Shown here: positions 16,895 to 26,323 of the stretch, in pieces | How the letters are laid out: each line of letters starts with the position of its first letter | Numbering within the stretch: position 1 is the stretch's first letter | From: Roseovarius litoreus | GTDB taxonomy: Bacteria > Pseudomonadota > Alphaproteobacteria > Rhodobacterales > Rhodobacteraceae | Length of the DNA: 64,000 nucleotides | Direction: 5' to 3' | Assembly (NCBI RefSeq): GCF_900142765.1 | Contig: NZ_FRCB01000009.1 | Coordinates: 112,417 to 176,416 of the forward strand | Position numbers and translations under genes: made by a program | Notes under the pieces: generated by a model | Told to the model about the DNA's origin: nothing | What the model saw: only the letters and a program-made list of their open reading frames with translations | The model's database searches: none

Positions 16895-17887
16895 ATGTCT
16901 GAAACCGGGATCTGTATCGTCGGCGCGGGGCTTTCGGGCCTTGCTGTGGCGGCCAGTCTGCAGGCCGAGGGGCGGGATGTGACCGTGCTCGAGGCGCGCG
17001 ACCGCGCCGGTGGCCGGGTTCTGTCTTGGCGCGGATATGATCTTGGCCCGGCCTGGATCTGGCCGCATAACCGCCGAATGCTGGCACTTGTCGAGCGATT
17101 GGGCCTGCGCTGTTTTCCACAATATGCGCAGGGGCGCCTCGTGTTCGAAGCAGGCGACGGGACCATTCGGCGCGATCTGGATTTCGCCACGATGGGCGGC
17201 GCGCTGCGCATCGAAGGCGGGCTGGCGCGGGTGACCGATGCCCTGGCGCGGCAACTGGGCGACCGGCTGGTGCTGGGGCAGGCGGTGCGCCGCGTGACCG
17301 AGGATGCAGCGGGCGTGACCTTGATCTGTGACAGCGCAGAGATCCGCGCCGAGCGCGTCGTACTGGCCTTGCCACCCCGTCTTGTGGGCGGGCTTGGCGT
17401 TGCGGTGCCCGATGCGCCGACATGGATGGCGGGCCATGCCAAGCTGGTTGCCACATATCCCACCGCCTTCTGGCGCGACACCGGGCTGAACGGCGATGCG
17501 ATGTCCCATCGCGGGCCGCTGGCGGAAATTCACGACGCCTCGCTGGCCGAGGGCGGCGAGGGCGCGCTGTTCGGTTTTGCCCTTCCCGGCGCTGCGGGCC
17601 ACCCCGGCTTTCAGGAGGCGGCATTGGCGCAGCTTGCACGCCTTTTCGGGCCGGATGCCGCCACGCCGCGTGATGTGATCGTCAAGGACTGGAGCACAGA
17701 TCCCGCCACCGCCACGCAGGCCGACCGGACCCCGCCCGCCGGTCATCCGACCTACCGGGCAATAGCGCCGACCGCGCGACTGATCTTTGCCGGGACCGAG
17801 ACATCGCCGGACGAGGGCGGCTTTCTCGAAGGGGCGCTGGCGGCGGCGGAAGCGGCTTATATGCGCCTTGGCCGGTCTGTCGCATGA
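16895..17887 (+). CDS. Flavin-dependent amine oxidase-like protein
   Basis: This FAD protein of 330 residues starts with the dinucleotide-binding motif CIVGAGLSGLAVAASL, followed by EARDRAGGRVLS, the monoamine oxidase fingerprint. It ends with a FAD-contacting segment, FAGTETSPDEGGFLEGAL. It is shorter than typical amine oxidases (about 450), so part of the substrate domain is reduced. Substrate unknown; relatives include polyamine oxidases and carotenoid or lipid oxidoreductases. The ATG at 16895 gives MSETGICIVGAG and was preferred over the start ten codons earlier. Confidence 0.85.
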   Translation: MSETGICIVGAGLSGLAVAASLQAEGRDVTVLEARDRAGGRVLSWRGYDLGPAWIWPHNRRMLALVERLGLRCFPQYAQGRLVFEAGDGTIRRDLDFATMGGALRIEGGLARVTDALARQLGDRLVLGQAVRRVTEDAAGVTLICDSAEIRAERVVLALPPRLVGGLGVAVPDAPTWMAGHAKLVATYPTAFWRDTGLNGDAMSHRGPLAEIHDASLAEGGEGALFGFALPGAAGHPGFQEAALAQLARLFGPDAATPRDVIVKDWSTDPATATQADRTPPAGHPTYRAIAPTARLIFAGTETSPDEGGFLEGALAAAEAAYMRLGRSVA

Positions 17888-17972
17888 TCGGGATCCGGGG
17901 CGTGCGCCTCGACCCTAGAACCTGCGCCAAAGCTGCGCTATGGCACAGGCGCACAGCAACGCCGAGGTTTCC

Positions 17973-18845
17973 ATGTTCATCGTCACCCTGATTGCGCCGG
18001 CAGGCGCGCTCGATCCTGCCCTTGTCGATGCGTTGCGCAATGCATGGGGCGGCGGCGACGCACAGTGGCTCTCGCCCGATGAGGCGGCGGAATTCGCCGT
18101 GGCGGAAACCCCCGGCAATCGCTGGGACGTCTGGGCTGATCTGCAAACGCAACGCGTCGATCTGGTGGTTCAGCCCGCCGAAACCCGCCGCAAGGCGATG
18201 CTGCTGGCGGATATGGACAGCACCATGATCCAGCAGGAATGCATCGACGAGCTGGCCGACATGGCCGGTGTCGGCGCCCATGTCAAAGAGATCACCGCCC
18301 GCGCGATGAATGGCGAGCTGGATTTCGAAGGCGCGTTGCTGGAGCGTGTCGCACTGCTCGAGGGGTTGCAGGCCGATGTGATCGACAGGGTTCTGGCAGA
18401 GCGGATCACCTATATGCCGGGGGGGCGCGCGCTTGTGGCGACGATGCGGGCGCACGGCGCGCATTGCGCCCTTGTGTCGGGCGGGTTCACCGCCTTCACC
18501 GCCAAGGTGGCCGCCGATCTGGGCTTTCACGAGAATCACGCCAATACTTTGCTGATCGCGGATGGCCTGCTCACCGGAGATGTGGCCCGGCCCATCCTTG
18601 GCCGCGAAGCCAAGGTGCAGGCGCTGCAGGACATCACCGCGCGGCTTGGCCTGTCTGCGGCCGATGTGATTGCGGTTGGCGATGGGGCGAACGATCTGGG
18701 AATGCTGGGCCTTGCAGGTACGGGTGTCGCGCTGCATGCCAAGCCGTCGGTGGCGGCTGAGTGCGATATCCGGATCAATCACGGCGACCTGAGCGCGCTG
18801 CTTTATCTGCAGGGCTATGCCCGCAGCGAATTTGCCGAAACATGA
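17973..18845 (+). CDS. serB: Phosphoserine phosphatase
   Basis: SerB hydrolyses O-phosphoserine to serine, the last step of the pathway begun by SerA and SerC about 3 kb away on the other strand. The HAD motifs are clear: LLADMDSTMIQQE (nucleophile Asp), ALVSGGFTAF, and AVGDGANDLGML. An N-terminal regulatory region of about 75 residues precedes the catalytic domain, as in other proteobacterial SerB. The 290-residue reading begins MFIVTLIAPAG; an in-frame ATG lies 11 codons upstream. Confidence 0.95.
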   Translation: MFIVTLIAPAGALDPALVDALRNAWGGGDAQWLSPDEAAEFAVAETPGNRWDVWADLQTQRVDLVVQPAETRRKAMLLADMDSTMIQQECIDELADMAGVGAHVKEITARAMNGELDFEGALLERVALLEGLQADVIDRVLAERITYMPGGRALVATMRAHGAHCALVSGGFTAFTAKVAADLGFHENHANTLLIADGLLTGDVARPILGREAKVQALQDITARLGLSAADVIAVGDGANDLGMLGLAGTGVALHAKPSVAAECDIRINHGDLSALLYLQGYARSEFAET

Positions 18846-18921
18846 TGGTGTCTTGCGGCTTGCAGGTGGTCACGGGCTGCCCCATATCCTGCGCAAACGC
18901 GGACAGGTGGGTATCTCAGCC

Positions 18922-19704
18922 ATGACAGTCAGACAAAAGGTCGGCACCTTCATCGACCGGCGCGCGGTGCAGAATTTCATCCTCGGGGTGATCCTGTTCA
19001 ATGCGGTCATTCTCGGCATGGAAACCTCGCCTGTCATCATGCAGGCGGCTGGTCCGCTGATCATCGTGCTGGATACGATCTGCCTGAGCATCTTCGTGAT
19101 CGAGATCGCCGCCAAGCTCTTTGCCCGCGGCCCGATCGCGTTCTTCCGAAGCGGCTGGAACATCTTCGATTTCGTGATCGTCGCGATCTCGCTGATCCCG
19201 AGCGGTCAGGGGCTCAGTGTGCTGCGGGCGCTGCGTATCCTGCGTCTGTTGCGGGTGTTGTCGGTCACGCCCTCGTTGCGCCGTGTGGTCGAGGGGCTGA
19301 TGGCGGCGCTGCCCGGCATGGGATCGGTGTTCCTGCTGATGGGCATCATCTTCTATATCGCGTCGGTGATGGCCACGAAGCTGTTCGGGGCCACCTTCCC
19401 CGACTGGTTCGGGACGCTTGGTCTATCGGCATATTCGCTGTTCCAGATCATGACGCTGGAATCGTGGTCCATGGGCATCGTGCGCCCGGTGATGGAGGTC
19501 TATCCCCAGGCCTGGATGTTCTTCGTGCCCTTCATCCTTGTGACCACCTTCGCGGTGGTGAACCTTGTCGTCGGTCTTATCGTGAATTCGATGCAGGACG
19601 CGCATCATCAGGAAGACGCCGCAAAAACCGACACCTACCGCGATGAGGTGCTGCGCCGGCTTGAACGGATCGAAGCGGCGATGACAGATCGGAAGGTGGG
19701 TTGA
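18922..19704 (+). CDS. Bacterial voltage-gated sodium channel (NaChBac family)
   Basis: This 260-residue protein is one six-helix subunit of a tetrameric channel. S4 carries four Arg at three-residue spacing (R102, R105, R108, R111 in LRALRILRLLR). The selectivity filter is TLESWSM (residues 178-184), the sodium-selective sequence of NavAb, NavMs and Roseobacter channels. The C-terminus (about 230-255) is a coiled coil that assembles the tetramer. Such channels are known from marine and alkaliphilic bacteria and are linked to motility and pH or sodium balance. The ATG at 18922 was chosen; an upstream extension overlaps serB. Confidence 0.95.
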   Translation: MTVRQKVGTFIDRRAVQNFILGVILFNAVILGMETSPVIMQAAGPLIIVLDTICLSIFVIEIAAKLFARGPIAFFRSGWNIFDFVIVAISLIPSGQGLSVLRALRILRLLRVLSVTPSLRRVVEGLMAALPGMGSVFLLMGIIFYIASVMATKLFGATFPDWFGTLGLSAYSLFQIMTLESWSMGIVRPVMEVYPQAWMFFVPFILVTTFAVVNLVVGLIVNSMQDAHHQEDAAKTDTYRDEVLRRLERIEAAMTDRKVG

Positions 19705-19822
19705 GGCATCTGTTTGAACCTTATTTCAGATGTTGCACCAGCACCCGAAGGTCAAATCGCTCGCGGCTCACGATTGAGTTATCGTCCCGAGTATCGGGGT
19801 CCTGATGACGAGGGAGGGTTTC

Positions 19823-20509
19823 GTGCTCAATGCCGATCTGACAAAATTCGATGACATAGTTAACCGCATTCACCGGCAGCAAGACTACGGTTTTGCTTTG
19901 TATTCTTTTCTGGCAGGGATTGTGAATGATGCTGATCGCACAGCGAAATTCAATAATAGCTACGCTGGACATGCTATGGATCTTTGTATTCGAAGCGTCC
20001 AGACGGGACTGGTTCTCTTTTGTAGTCGCCACTGGGACACAAGCGCTGATGCTCAGTCTATTCCCGCTGCGAAGCAATATGCTGAGAGGGCCTAAAATGA
20101 AATAATAAGCAGACACAGGGCGTTCTTCATCGACAGCGGTATCGAGCGCGATGCGCAAGAGTTTTCCGGGTATTTCGAAAATCTGTCTGCTGAGGTTGAT
20201 AGAATAAGCGCTTCGCCAACCCAGAGCCAGATACGGGTTCTTCGGACAGAGCAATATGCTCATTTGAACACCGGCAGTAGGGATAGGGAAAGGGCGATAA
20301 GCGCGCATCCCTTCTTTGATATGGACGATTTGACGATCGATGCACTTCTTGGCTTTGCAAGGCAGACATTGGAATTGGGTAATCGCTTCATTTATCTGCA
20401 ACGGTTGCTTGCCCCAGAGTTCGACGGGCGGGTCTCTCACATTTCCAGATATTACGACAAGTTCTGGGACAATTTACCTGTGTTTTCAGAGATTGAAGGT
20501 CCGCTCTGA
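19823..20509 (+). pseudogene. AbiU2/HEPN-like gene interrupted by one in-frame stop
   Basis: A GTG at 19823 with GGGAGG just upstream opens a frame that runs to 20509, broken only by TAA at 20093-20095. Reading through the stop gives 227 residues, the usual size of HEPN_AbiU2-like proteins. The part before the stop has an FALYSFLAGIVND helix and a conserved-looking HAMDLCIRSVQTGLVL segment. The part after has RVLRTEQYAHLN, which fits the HEPN Arg-x(4-6)-His motif. These proteins are predicted RNases tied to abortive infection. The region is visibly AT-richer than its neighbours, suggesting transfer. A repeat CCCGA-GTA-TCGGG (19786-19798) lies just upstream. It could be a sequencing error instead of decay. 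Confidence 0.6.
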
Positions 20510-20634
20510 ATGACCACTGCGCAGGCACCCTTCGCGCCGCTTGCTTGTGACGCCTGCGCCCGGACGCTGAAGTCGGCGTCTTGTCCGATACGGTTGCAAG
20601 ACGGCCTCAGTCTGTAATCCCTGCGTCATCCAAA

Positions 20635-21564
20635 CTATCTCGACCGGGTGAGTTCCAGGAACACGTCCTGCAGATCGGCCTGCTCGGTCTTGACGTCGCG
20701 AATGTGGATACCGGCATTGCGCACTGCTTCGAGCACGGCCTCGGCCGGGGTCTGGTGCGACTGGTAGCTGAGCGCAAGCGATCCGTCGGCGCGACGCTCC
20801 ACCTCGATCCCCGGCGCCTTGGGCAAGGTGGTGACCTCGGTCTCGGGATGGATGATCATCGTTTTGGAATCGAGCCGGTCGAGCAGGTTGGCGGTGCTGT
20901 CGCGCGCCACCACCTGACCGGCATTGATGATCGCGATCTCGTCGCACATCTCTTCGGCCTCTTCCAGGTAGTGGGTGGTCAGGATCACGGTCATCCCCTG
21001 CTCATTGAGCCGCCTCACATTTGTCCAGAGCATCTGGCGCAACTCGATATCGACGCCCGCCGTCGGTTCGTCCAGCACAAGAACATGCGGGTTGTGCACC
21101 AATGCCTTGGCCAGAAGCAGCCGCCGCCGCATGCCCCCCGACAGGGTCCTTGCATAGGCCTCGGCCTTGTCTTCCAGCCCCACCAGCGCAAGGATCTCGT
21201 CGCTGCGCCGTTGTGACTTGGGCACGCCGTAAAGCCCCGCCTGCACCTCGAGTGCGGCGCGCGGCGAGAAGAACGGATCAAGGTTCAGCTCCTGGGGCAT
21301 CACCCCGATCGACGCGCGGCTCTGGCGCGGGTTCACATCCTGATCGAAGCCCCAGATCGTGACCTGCCCCGCGGTCTTGACGACAAGCCCGGCAAGAATG
21401 TTGATGAGGGTCGATTTGCCCGCGCCGTTCGGCCCCAGCAGGCCAAAGACCGAGCCTGTCGGGATCTCCAGGTCGACGCCCCGCAGGGCCGGTTTGGCCG
21501 GACTGCCCTTGCCGGCGGCATAGGTTTTTTCAAGACCTCGGATTTCGATGGCGTTCTCGCCCAT
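20635..21564 (-). CDS. ABC transporter ATP-binding protein, ABC-2 exporter type (YadG-like)
   Basis: This 309-residue ATPase has Walker A ([12 protein letters not shown]), the signature [15 protein letters not shown], Walker B ([13 protein letters not shown]), and the H-loop [11 protein letters not shown]. The C-terminal 80 residues form the extra domain seen in drug and polysaccharide exporters of the YadG/CcmA/NodI type ([14 protein letters not shown] at the end). The partner permease is normally the next gene, but none is present: downstream on this strand is the broken AbiU2-like region. Export substrate unknown. Confidence 0.9.
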   Translation of the reverse strand: MGENAIEIRGLEKTYAAGKGSPAKPALRGVDLEIPTGSVFGLLGPNGAGKSTLINILAGLVVKTAGQVTIWGFDQDVNPRQSRASIGVMPQELNLDPFFSPRAALEVQAGLYGVPKSQRRSDEILALVGLEDKAEAYARTLSGGMRRRLLLAKALVHNPHVLVLDEPTAGVDIELRQMLWTNVRRLNEQGMTVILTTHYLEEAEEMCDEIAIINAGQVVARDSTANLLDRLDSKTMIIHPETEVTTLPKAPGIEVERRADGSLALSYQSHQTPAEAVLEAVRNAGIHIRDVKTEQADLQDVFLELTRSR

Positions 21565-21639
21565 GGCTGCCCTTGCCCCTGTCGTTCGGATCGCTCATAT
21601 TCCGCACGTAGTGGAATTGCAGGCAAAAGGAAACGCCAG

Positions 21640-21828
21640 ATGGTCACGCAGGCACCTGAAACCCGGATCGTCGACAGCTATCGCATCGCCTGTGATGGCG
21701 GCGAAGGCGCGTTGGGACATCCGCGTGTCTGGCTGTCCATTCCCCGCGACAAGGGCTTCGTCGAATGCCCCTATTGCGATTGCAAGTTCATCCACCGCGA
21801 TTTCGAAGGTCAGGTCCCCGCTGCCTGA
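21640..21828 (+). CDS. CHCC zinc-finger domain protein
   Basis: This 62-residue protein carries a Cys-His-Cys-Cys zinc site: Cys in RIACDGGEG, His in LGHPRVW, and the pair in ECPYCDCKF. It matches the CHCC zinc-finger family related to mitochondrial complex I subunit NDUFS6, common and conserved in Rhodobacterales. A role in complex I assembly is plausible but inferred. AAGGAAA precedes the ATG. Its end overlaps the likely start of the next gene. Confidence 0.88.
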   Translation: MVTQAPETRIVDSYRIACDGGEGALGHPRVWLSIPRDKGFVECPYCDCKFIHRDFEGQVPAA

Positions 21829-22564
21829 CCGCCGCGATCTTCTGATGTCCGGCGCCGCGGCGCTCGGGCTGACCGGGCTTGGCTTTGCCGCCTGGCCCCG
21901 GCTCTCGGGTCTGCTCGCGCCGTCCTTCGCCTTCGAGCCGATCCCCGATCTACCGGGGTTTCGCCGGATTGCCGGATCGCCCTCAGCACCCGCAGCGCTT
22001 GTCGGCATCGAGGACAGCCAGCGGACCGACAGCGCGTGGTCCGGCCTCTCGACCTGCGAGCTTCTTTACACCGAAGCCCGCGCGCCCGGTGACATCCCCC
22101 TGGCGTATTTCTCGGATTACCGCTGCACGTTCTGCCGCCGCCTCAGCCCGCGGCTTGCCGATCTGGCGCAAACGCGTGGCGTTTCGCTCACCTGGCACGA
22201 ACTGCCTCTGCTCGGCCCCGCCTCGATGCAGGCTGCCCGCGCCGCCTTGGCCGCGCGTCGGCAGGGTGCCTATGCGGCGTTCCACACAAGGCTGATGGAC
22301 AGCTCTTTCGTGCCCAACCCCGCCTTTCTGCGCCGGTTGGCGCAGGACGAAGGCATCGATCCCGACACGCTGATCGCCGACATGGATCATCCCGGCGTCA
22401 CGCGTCAGCTTGCCATCACGGCCGATCTTGCCCGGCGCTTCGGTTTTTTCGGCACGCCCGCTCTGGTGATCGGGCGCACCGCCTCGCTTGGGGCGATCCC
22501 GGATGCCCGGATCGACGCCTTGATCGCGCTCGAACGGTCCGAGCCCGCGCCGGCCTGCGCCTGA
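21821..22564 (+). CDS. DsbA-family thiol oxidoreductase, probably Tat-exported
   Basis: This thioredoxin-fold protein has a CxxC site ([13 protein letters not shown]) and the cis-proline segment [10 protein letters not shown], as in DsbA-type oxidoreductases that form or shuffle disulfides in the periplasm. The first ATG in frame (21845) would remove two Arg codons just before a hydrophobic stretch. Starting at CTG 21821 instead gives a twin-arginine leader, [15 protein letters not shown], so an upstream non-ATG start looks more likely. That start would overlap the zinc-finger gene stop by eight bases, pointing to coupling. Substrate unknown. Confidence 0.8.
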   Translation: MPDRRDLLMSGAAALGLTGLGFAAWPRLSGLLAPSFAFEPIPDLPGFRRIAGSPSAPAALVGIEDSQRTDSAWSGLSTCELLYTEARAPGDIPLAYFSDYRCTFCRRLSPRLADLAQTRGVSLTWHELPLLGPASMQAARAALAARRQGAYAAFHTRLMDSSFVPNPAFLRRLAQDEGIDPDTLIADMDHPGVTRQLAITADLARRFGFFGTPALVIGRTASLGAIPDARIDALIALERSEPAPACA

Positions 22565-22571
22565 GCCCCTG

Positions 22572-22649
22572 TTTCTTCTGGCTGAAAATATCCCGGGGGA
22601 GGCGTTGAAATCCCTCTTGGGGGATTTCGACGTCGGGGGCAGGGCCCCC
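22572..22649. repeat. Rhodobacterales-type composite intergenic repeat with two hairpins
   Basis: A segment beginning TTTCTTCTGGCTGAAAATAT (22572) and running into CCCGGGGG is followed by hairpin GAAATCCC/GGGATTTC (22607-22628) and hairpin GGGGGC-AGG-GCCCCC (22635-22649). From memory, very similar sequences recur between genes in many Rhodobacterales genomes. It lies after the DsbA-like gene and 83 bases before polA, and may act as a terminator or be a REP-like element. Confidence 0.6.
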
Positions 22650-22732
22650 ATCCTGTCCTTCCCGCTGGAAGCGCGCGGCGGTTCGTGGCAATACCGCATC
22701 GCAGGTCATCGGCAATTCGCAAGGGGGCGATC

Positions 22733-25549
22733 ATGGGCAATTCATTCGGCAAGGGCTGTCACCTTCACCTGATCGACGGATCGGCCTTCATCTTTCGCGC
22801 CTACCACGCGCTGCCACCGCTGACGCGCAAATCCGATGGTCTGCCGATCGGTGCGGTATCGGGGTTTTGCAACATGCTGCAGCGTTATATCGACGGCAAC
22901 AGCGCCAGCGCCGATGCGCCGACCCATATCGCGGTGATCTTCGACAAGGGCAGCCACACCTTCCGCAACGATCTTTATGATCTCTACAAGGCCAACCGCG
23001 AGGCCATGCCCGAGGATCTGCGCCCTCAGATCCCGCTGACCCGCCGCGCCACCGAAGCCTTCAACATCGCCTGCAAGGAAATCGAGGGCTATGAGGCCGA
23101 TGACATCATCGCCACGCTGGCCTGTCAGGCCCGTGATCTGGGCGGGCGCGTGACGATCATCTCGTCGGACAAGGACCTGATGCAGCTGGTGGGCGACGGG
23201 GTCGAAATGTTCGACGCCATGAAGAACCGCAGGATCGATTCCGAGGGTGTGGAAGAGAAATTCGGTGTCGGCCCGGATCGTGTGGTGGATGTGCAGGCGC
23301 TGGCCGGTGACAGCGTCGACAACGTGCCCGGCGCGCCCGGCATCGGCATCAAGACCGCCGCCTTGCTGATCAATGAATTCGGCAGTCTTGAAGAGCTTCT
23401 TGACCGCGCCGAGGAAATTCCCCAGCCCAAGCGCCGCCAGACCCTGATCGAGCATCGCGCGCAGATCGAGCTGAGCAAGAAGCTGGTGCAGCTGGATTGC
23501 GAGACGCCGCTGGATTTCACGCTGGACGATCTCGAGCTGCGTGATCCCGACCCCGATACGCTGCTGGCTTTTCTGGCGGAAATGGAGTTTCGCACCCTGT
23601 CCAAGCGCATCGCCGACAGCCTTGGCGCAGAGCCGCCGGTGATCCCCGACACCAACCCGGCGGGTGCCAATCCGACCGAGGGCGACGCCGCCCCAGACTG
23701 GCCCGCCATCGACCCCGACAGCTATGAGCATGTCCGCGACATGGAGGCGCTCGAGGCATGGATTGCTCACATCCAGGCGCGGGGCCTTGTGGCGGTCGAT
23801 ACCGAGACCACCTCGCTCAACGAGATGCAGGCGGCGCTTGTGGGGATATCTCTGGCGGTCGATCCGGGGCAGGCGTGCTATATCCCGCTGCGCCATACCG
23901 AGGGTGCGTCGGGGGATCTGTTCAGCAGCGATGCGCTGGCCGAGGGGCAGCTTGATCTGGACGCCGTTCTTGGGGCGCTCAAGCCCGTGCTCGAGGACGA
24001 TGCGATCCTCAAGATCGGGCAGAACATGAAATACGACGCGAAGATTTTCGCGCGTCATGGCATCAGGGTCGCGCCCTTCGATGACACGATGCTGATGTCC
24101 TATGCGCTCAATGCGGGGATTCACGGACATGGCATGGACACGCTGAGCGAGCGGTATCTCAGCCACCAGCCGATCCCGATCAAGGATCTTCTGGGCACGG
24201 GGAAATCCGCCGTCACATTCGACCGTGTGCCCATCGCCGATGCCGTGAAATACGCCGCCGAGGATGCCGATATCACCCTGCGCCTGTGGCATGTCTTCAA
24301 GCCGCAGCTGCACCGCGAGAAGGTGACCACCGTCTATGAAACGCTGGAACGCCCTCTGTCTCCGGTGCTGGCACAGATGGAGCGGAACGGGATCAAGGTG
24401 GACCGCGAGACGCTGTCGCGCATGTCCGGCAAGTTCGCCCAGAAAATGGCGCAGCTCGAGGAAGAGATCCACGAGTTGGCAGGTCGCAAGTTCAATGTCG
24501 GCTCCCCCAAGCAATTGGGAGAGATTCTGTTCGACGAGATGGGGCTGGATGGCGGCAAGCGCGGCAAGACCGGCGCCTATGCCACCGGCGCCGATGTGCT
24601 CGAGGATCTGGCGACCGAACATGATCTGCCTGCCCGCGTGCTGGACTGGCGCGCGCTGAGCAAGCTCAAGTCGACTTATACTGATGCGCTGCAGGATCAC
24701 ATCGATCCGGATACGGGCCGGGTGCACACATCCTATGTGCAGACCGGTGCCACCACCGGGCGGCTGGCCTCGACCGATCCCAACCTGCAGAACATCCCCG
24801 TGCGCAGCGAGGAAGGCCGCCGCATCCGCGAGGCCTTCGTGGCCGAGCCGGGCAATTTTCTGGTCAGCCTCGACTACAGCCAGATCGAGCTGCGCATCCT
24901 TGCCCATATCGCCGATATCGACGCGCTCCGACAGGCGTTCCGTGACGGGCAGGATATTCACGCCATGACCGCATCCGAGATGTTCGATGTGCCGCTCGAC
25001 GAGATGACCCCCGAGATTCGGCGGCAGGCCAAGGCGATCAATTTCGGGGTGATCTACGGGATTTCCGGCTTTGGCCTTGCGCGCAACCTGCGCATTCCGC
25101 GCGGCGAGGCGCAGGGCTTCATCGACCGCTATTTCGAAAGATTCCCTGGCATCAAGACCTACATGGACAAGACCGTCGACTTCGCGAAGGAGCATGGGTT
25201 CGTTCAGACCCTGTTCGGGCGCAAGATCCACACGCCCGAGATTTCAGCCAAGGGGCCGCGCGCGGGTTTCGCCCGCCGTGCCGCGATCAACGCGCCCATT
25301 CAGGGCACGGCCGCCGACATCATCCGCCGCGCGATGATCCGCATGCCCGCCGCAATCGAGGGGATGCCCGCGAAGATGCTTTTGCAGGTGCATGACGAAT
25401 TGATCTTTGAAGTCGAGGCCGGCGCCGCAGATGCCCTTATCGCGACCGCGCGCGAGGTGATGGAAGCTGCCGCCGACCCGGCGGTCAAGATCGACGTGCC
25501 ACTGGTTGTGGATGCAGGACAGGGCGCCAACTGGGCCGAGGCGCATTGA
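22733..25549 (+). CDS. polA: DNA polymerase I
   Basis: PolA fills gaps and removes primers in replication and repair. This 938-residue protein has all three domains: the 5'-3' exonuclease (residues 1-300, LIDGSAFIFRAYHAL, EADDIIATLA), an active-looking 3'-5' exonuclease (VAVDTETTSLNEMQAALVG keeps the Asp-x-Glu pair), and the polymerase (motif A DYSQIELRILAHIA, motif B RRQAKAINFGVIYGISGFG, motif C VHDELIFEV). The ATG at 22733 follows AAGGGGG and was preferred over one 16 codons upstream. Confidence 0.97.
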   Translation: MGNSFGKGCHLHLIDGSAFIFRAYHALPPLTRKSDGLPIGAVSGFCNMLQRYIDGNSASADAPTHIAVIFDKGSHTFRNDLYDLYKANREAMPEDLRPQIPLTRRATEAFNIACKEIEGYEADDIIATLACQARDLGGRVTIISSDKDLMQLVGDGVEMFDAMKNRRIDSEGVEEKFGVGPDRVVDVQALAGDSVDNVPGAPGIGIKTAALLINEFGSLEELLDRAEEIPQPKRRQTLIEHRAQIELSKKLVQLDCETPLDFTLDDLELRDPDPDTLLAFLAEMEFRTLSKRIADSLGAEPPVIPDTNPAGANPTEGDAAPDWPAIDPDSYEHVRDMEALEAWIAHIQARGLVAVDTETTSLNEMQAALVGISLAVDPGQACYIPLRHTEGASGDLFSSDALAEGQLDLDAVLGALKPVLEDDAILKIGQNMKYDAKIFARHGIRVAPFDDTMLMSYALNAGIHGHGMDTLSERYLSHQPIPIKDLLGTGKSAVTFDRVPIADAVKYAAEDADITLRLWHVFKPQLHREKVTTVYETLERPLSPVLAQMERNGIKVDRETLSRMSGKFAQKMAQLEEEIHELAGRKFNVGSPKQLGEILFDEMGLDGGKRGKTGAYATGADVLEDLATEHDLPARVLDWRALSKLKSTYTDALQDHIDPDTGRVHTSYVQTGATTGRLASTDPNLQNIPVRSEEGRRIREAFVAEPGNFLVSLDYSQIELRILAHIADIDALRQAFRDGQDIHAMTASEMFDVPLDEMTPEIRRQAKAINFGVIYGISGFGLARNLRIPRGEAQGFIDRYFERFPGIKTYMDKTVDFAKEHGFVQTLFGRKIHTPEISAKGPRAGFARRAAINAPIQGTAADIIRRAMIRMPAAIEGMPAKMLLQVHDELIFEVEAGAADALIATAREVMEAAADPAVKIDVPLVVDAGQGANWAEAH

Positions 25550-25574
25550 GCCCGGCCAGCCGGGCCGATCCACC

Positions 25575-26312
25575 TCACTCGCCGAAACGGTAGTCCGGCA
25601 GGATCTCCAGCGCCTCTTTCAGGGCATCGCCCCAGCCCTTCGAGACCTGTTGAAAATAGGGGTCTTCGGGTTCGATCCGCCCCCGATGTCCGACACGCAG
25701 GCTGTCGGCCTCGTAGAAATGGAAATCGAAGGGTGGCCCAACGGTCAGATTGGCCTTGAGCGTGGAATCGAAGCTCACGACAAGCAGTTTCATCGCCGCC
25801 TCGAAGCTCATCGCGGGGTCATAGGCACGCACGAGGATCGGCCGGCCATATTTGGTCTCGCCGATCTGGAAAAACGGCGTGTCCTGCCCGGATTCGATGA
25901 AATTGCCTTCGGGATAGATCATGAACAGGCGCGGGGGGCTTCCGGCGATCTGCCCGCCAATGACCAGCGTGGCGTGAAACGTGCTGTCCGACCGCAGGCC
26001 GCCATCGCCATGCTGATCGATCACCTCGCGCAGGGTCTCCGCCACCATGCGGGCGGCCTGAAACATCGAGGGCACCGCCAGAAGCGACGGCTCGCGATGT
26101 TCCGGCGATTTGCTGCGTTCATCCAGCAGGCTGACCACGGCCTGTGTCGTAGCAAGGTTGCCCGCGGCCATCAGTGTGATGACCCGCTCGCCCGGCTGTT
26201 CCCAGACCGTCATCTTGCGAAAGGTCGAAATATTGTCGAGCCCGGCATTCGTCCGGGTGTCTGACATGAACACCAGTCCGCGATCCAGAACCATTCCCAC
26301 GCAATATGTCAT
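25575..26312 (-). CDS. Anbu, proteasome-like beta-subunit peptidase
   Basis: Anbu (also called BPH or proteasome-type protease) is a distant relative of HslV and 20S beta subunits that forms open-ring or helical oligomers. This 245-residue protein has no propeptide: after Met removal Thr1 (TYCVGMVLDRG) would be the nucleophile, with Asp17 (MSDTRTNAG) and Lys32 (FRKM) at the usual proteasome positions. It is last in the operon with CP-ATP-grasp, alpha-E and transglutaminase genes, 11 bases after the transglutaminase stop. This grouping is conserved across proteobacteria and is thought to make and remove a peptide-like tag; the substrate is unknown. Confidence 0.92.
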   Translation of the reverse strand: MTYCVGMVLDRGLVFMSDTRTNAGLDNISTFRKMTVWEQPGERVITLMAAGNLATTQAVVSLLDERSKSPEHREPSLLAVPSMFQAARMVAETLREVIDQHGDGGLRSDSTFHATLVIGGQIAGSPPRLFMIYPEGNFIESGQDTPFFQIGETKYGRPILVRAYDPAMSFEAAMKLLVVSFDSTLKANLTVGPPFDFHFYEADSLRVGHRGRIEPEDPYFQQVSKGWGDALKEALEILPDYRFGE

Positions 26313-26323
26313 CCACAGGGCCT

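Noticed and set aside
19721..20440. A 239-codon open frame on the minus strand across the AbiU2-like region
   Set aside because: It lacks a convincing ribosome site and recognisable motifs, whereas the plus strand has an SD-preceded start and HEPN-like features. It remains a weak alternative because the plus frame is broken.
22742..25231. An 829-codon open frame antisense to polA
   Set aside because: polA is certain from its motifs in all three domains. Long antisense frames are common in GC-rich genes, and this one shows no family-like motif.
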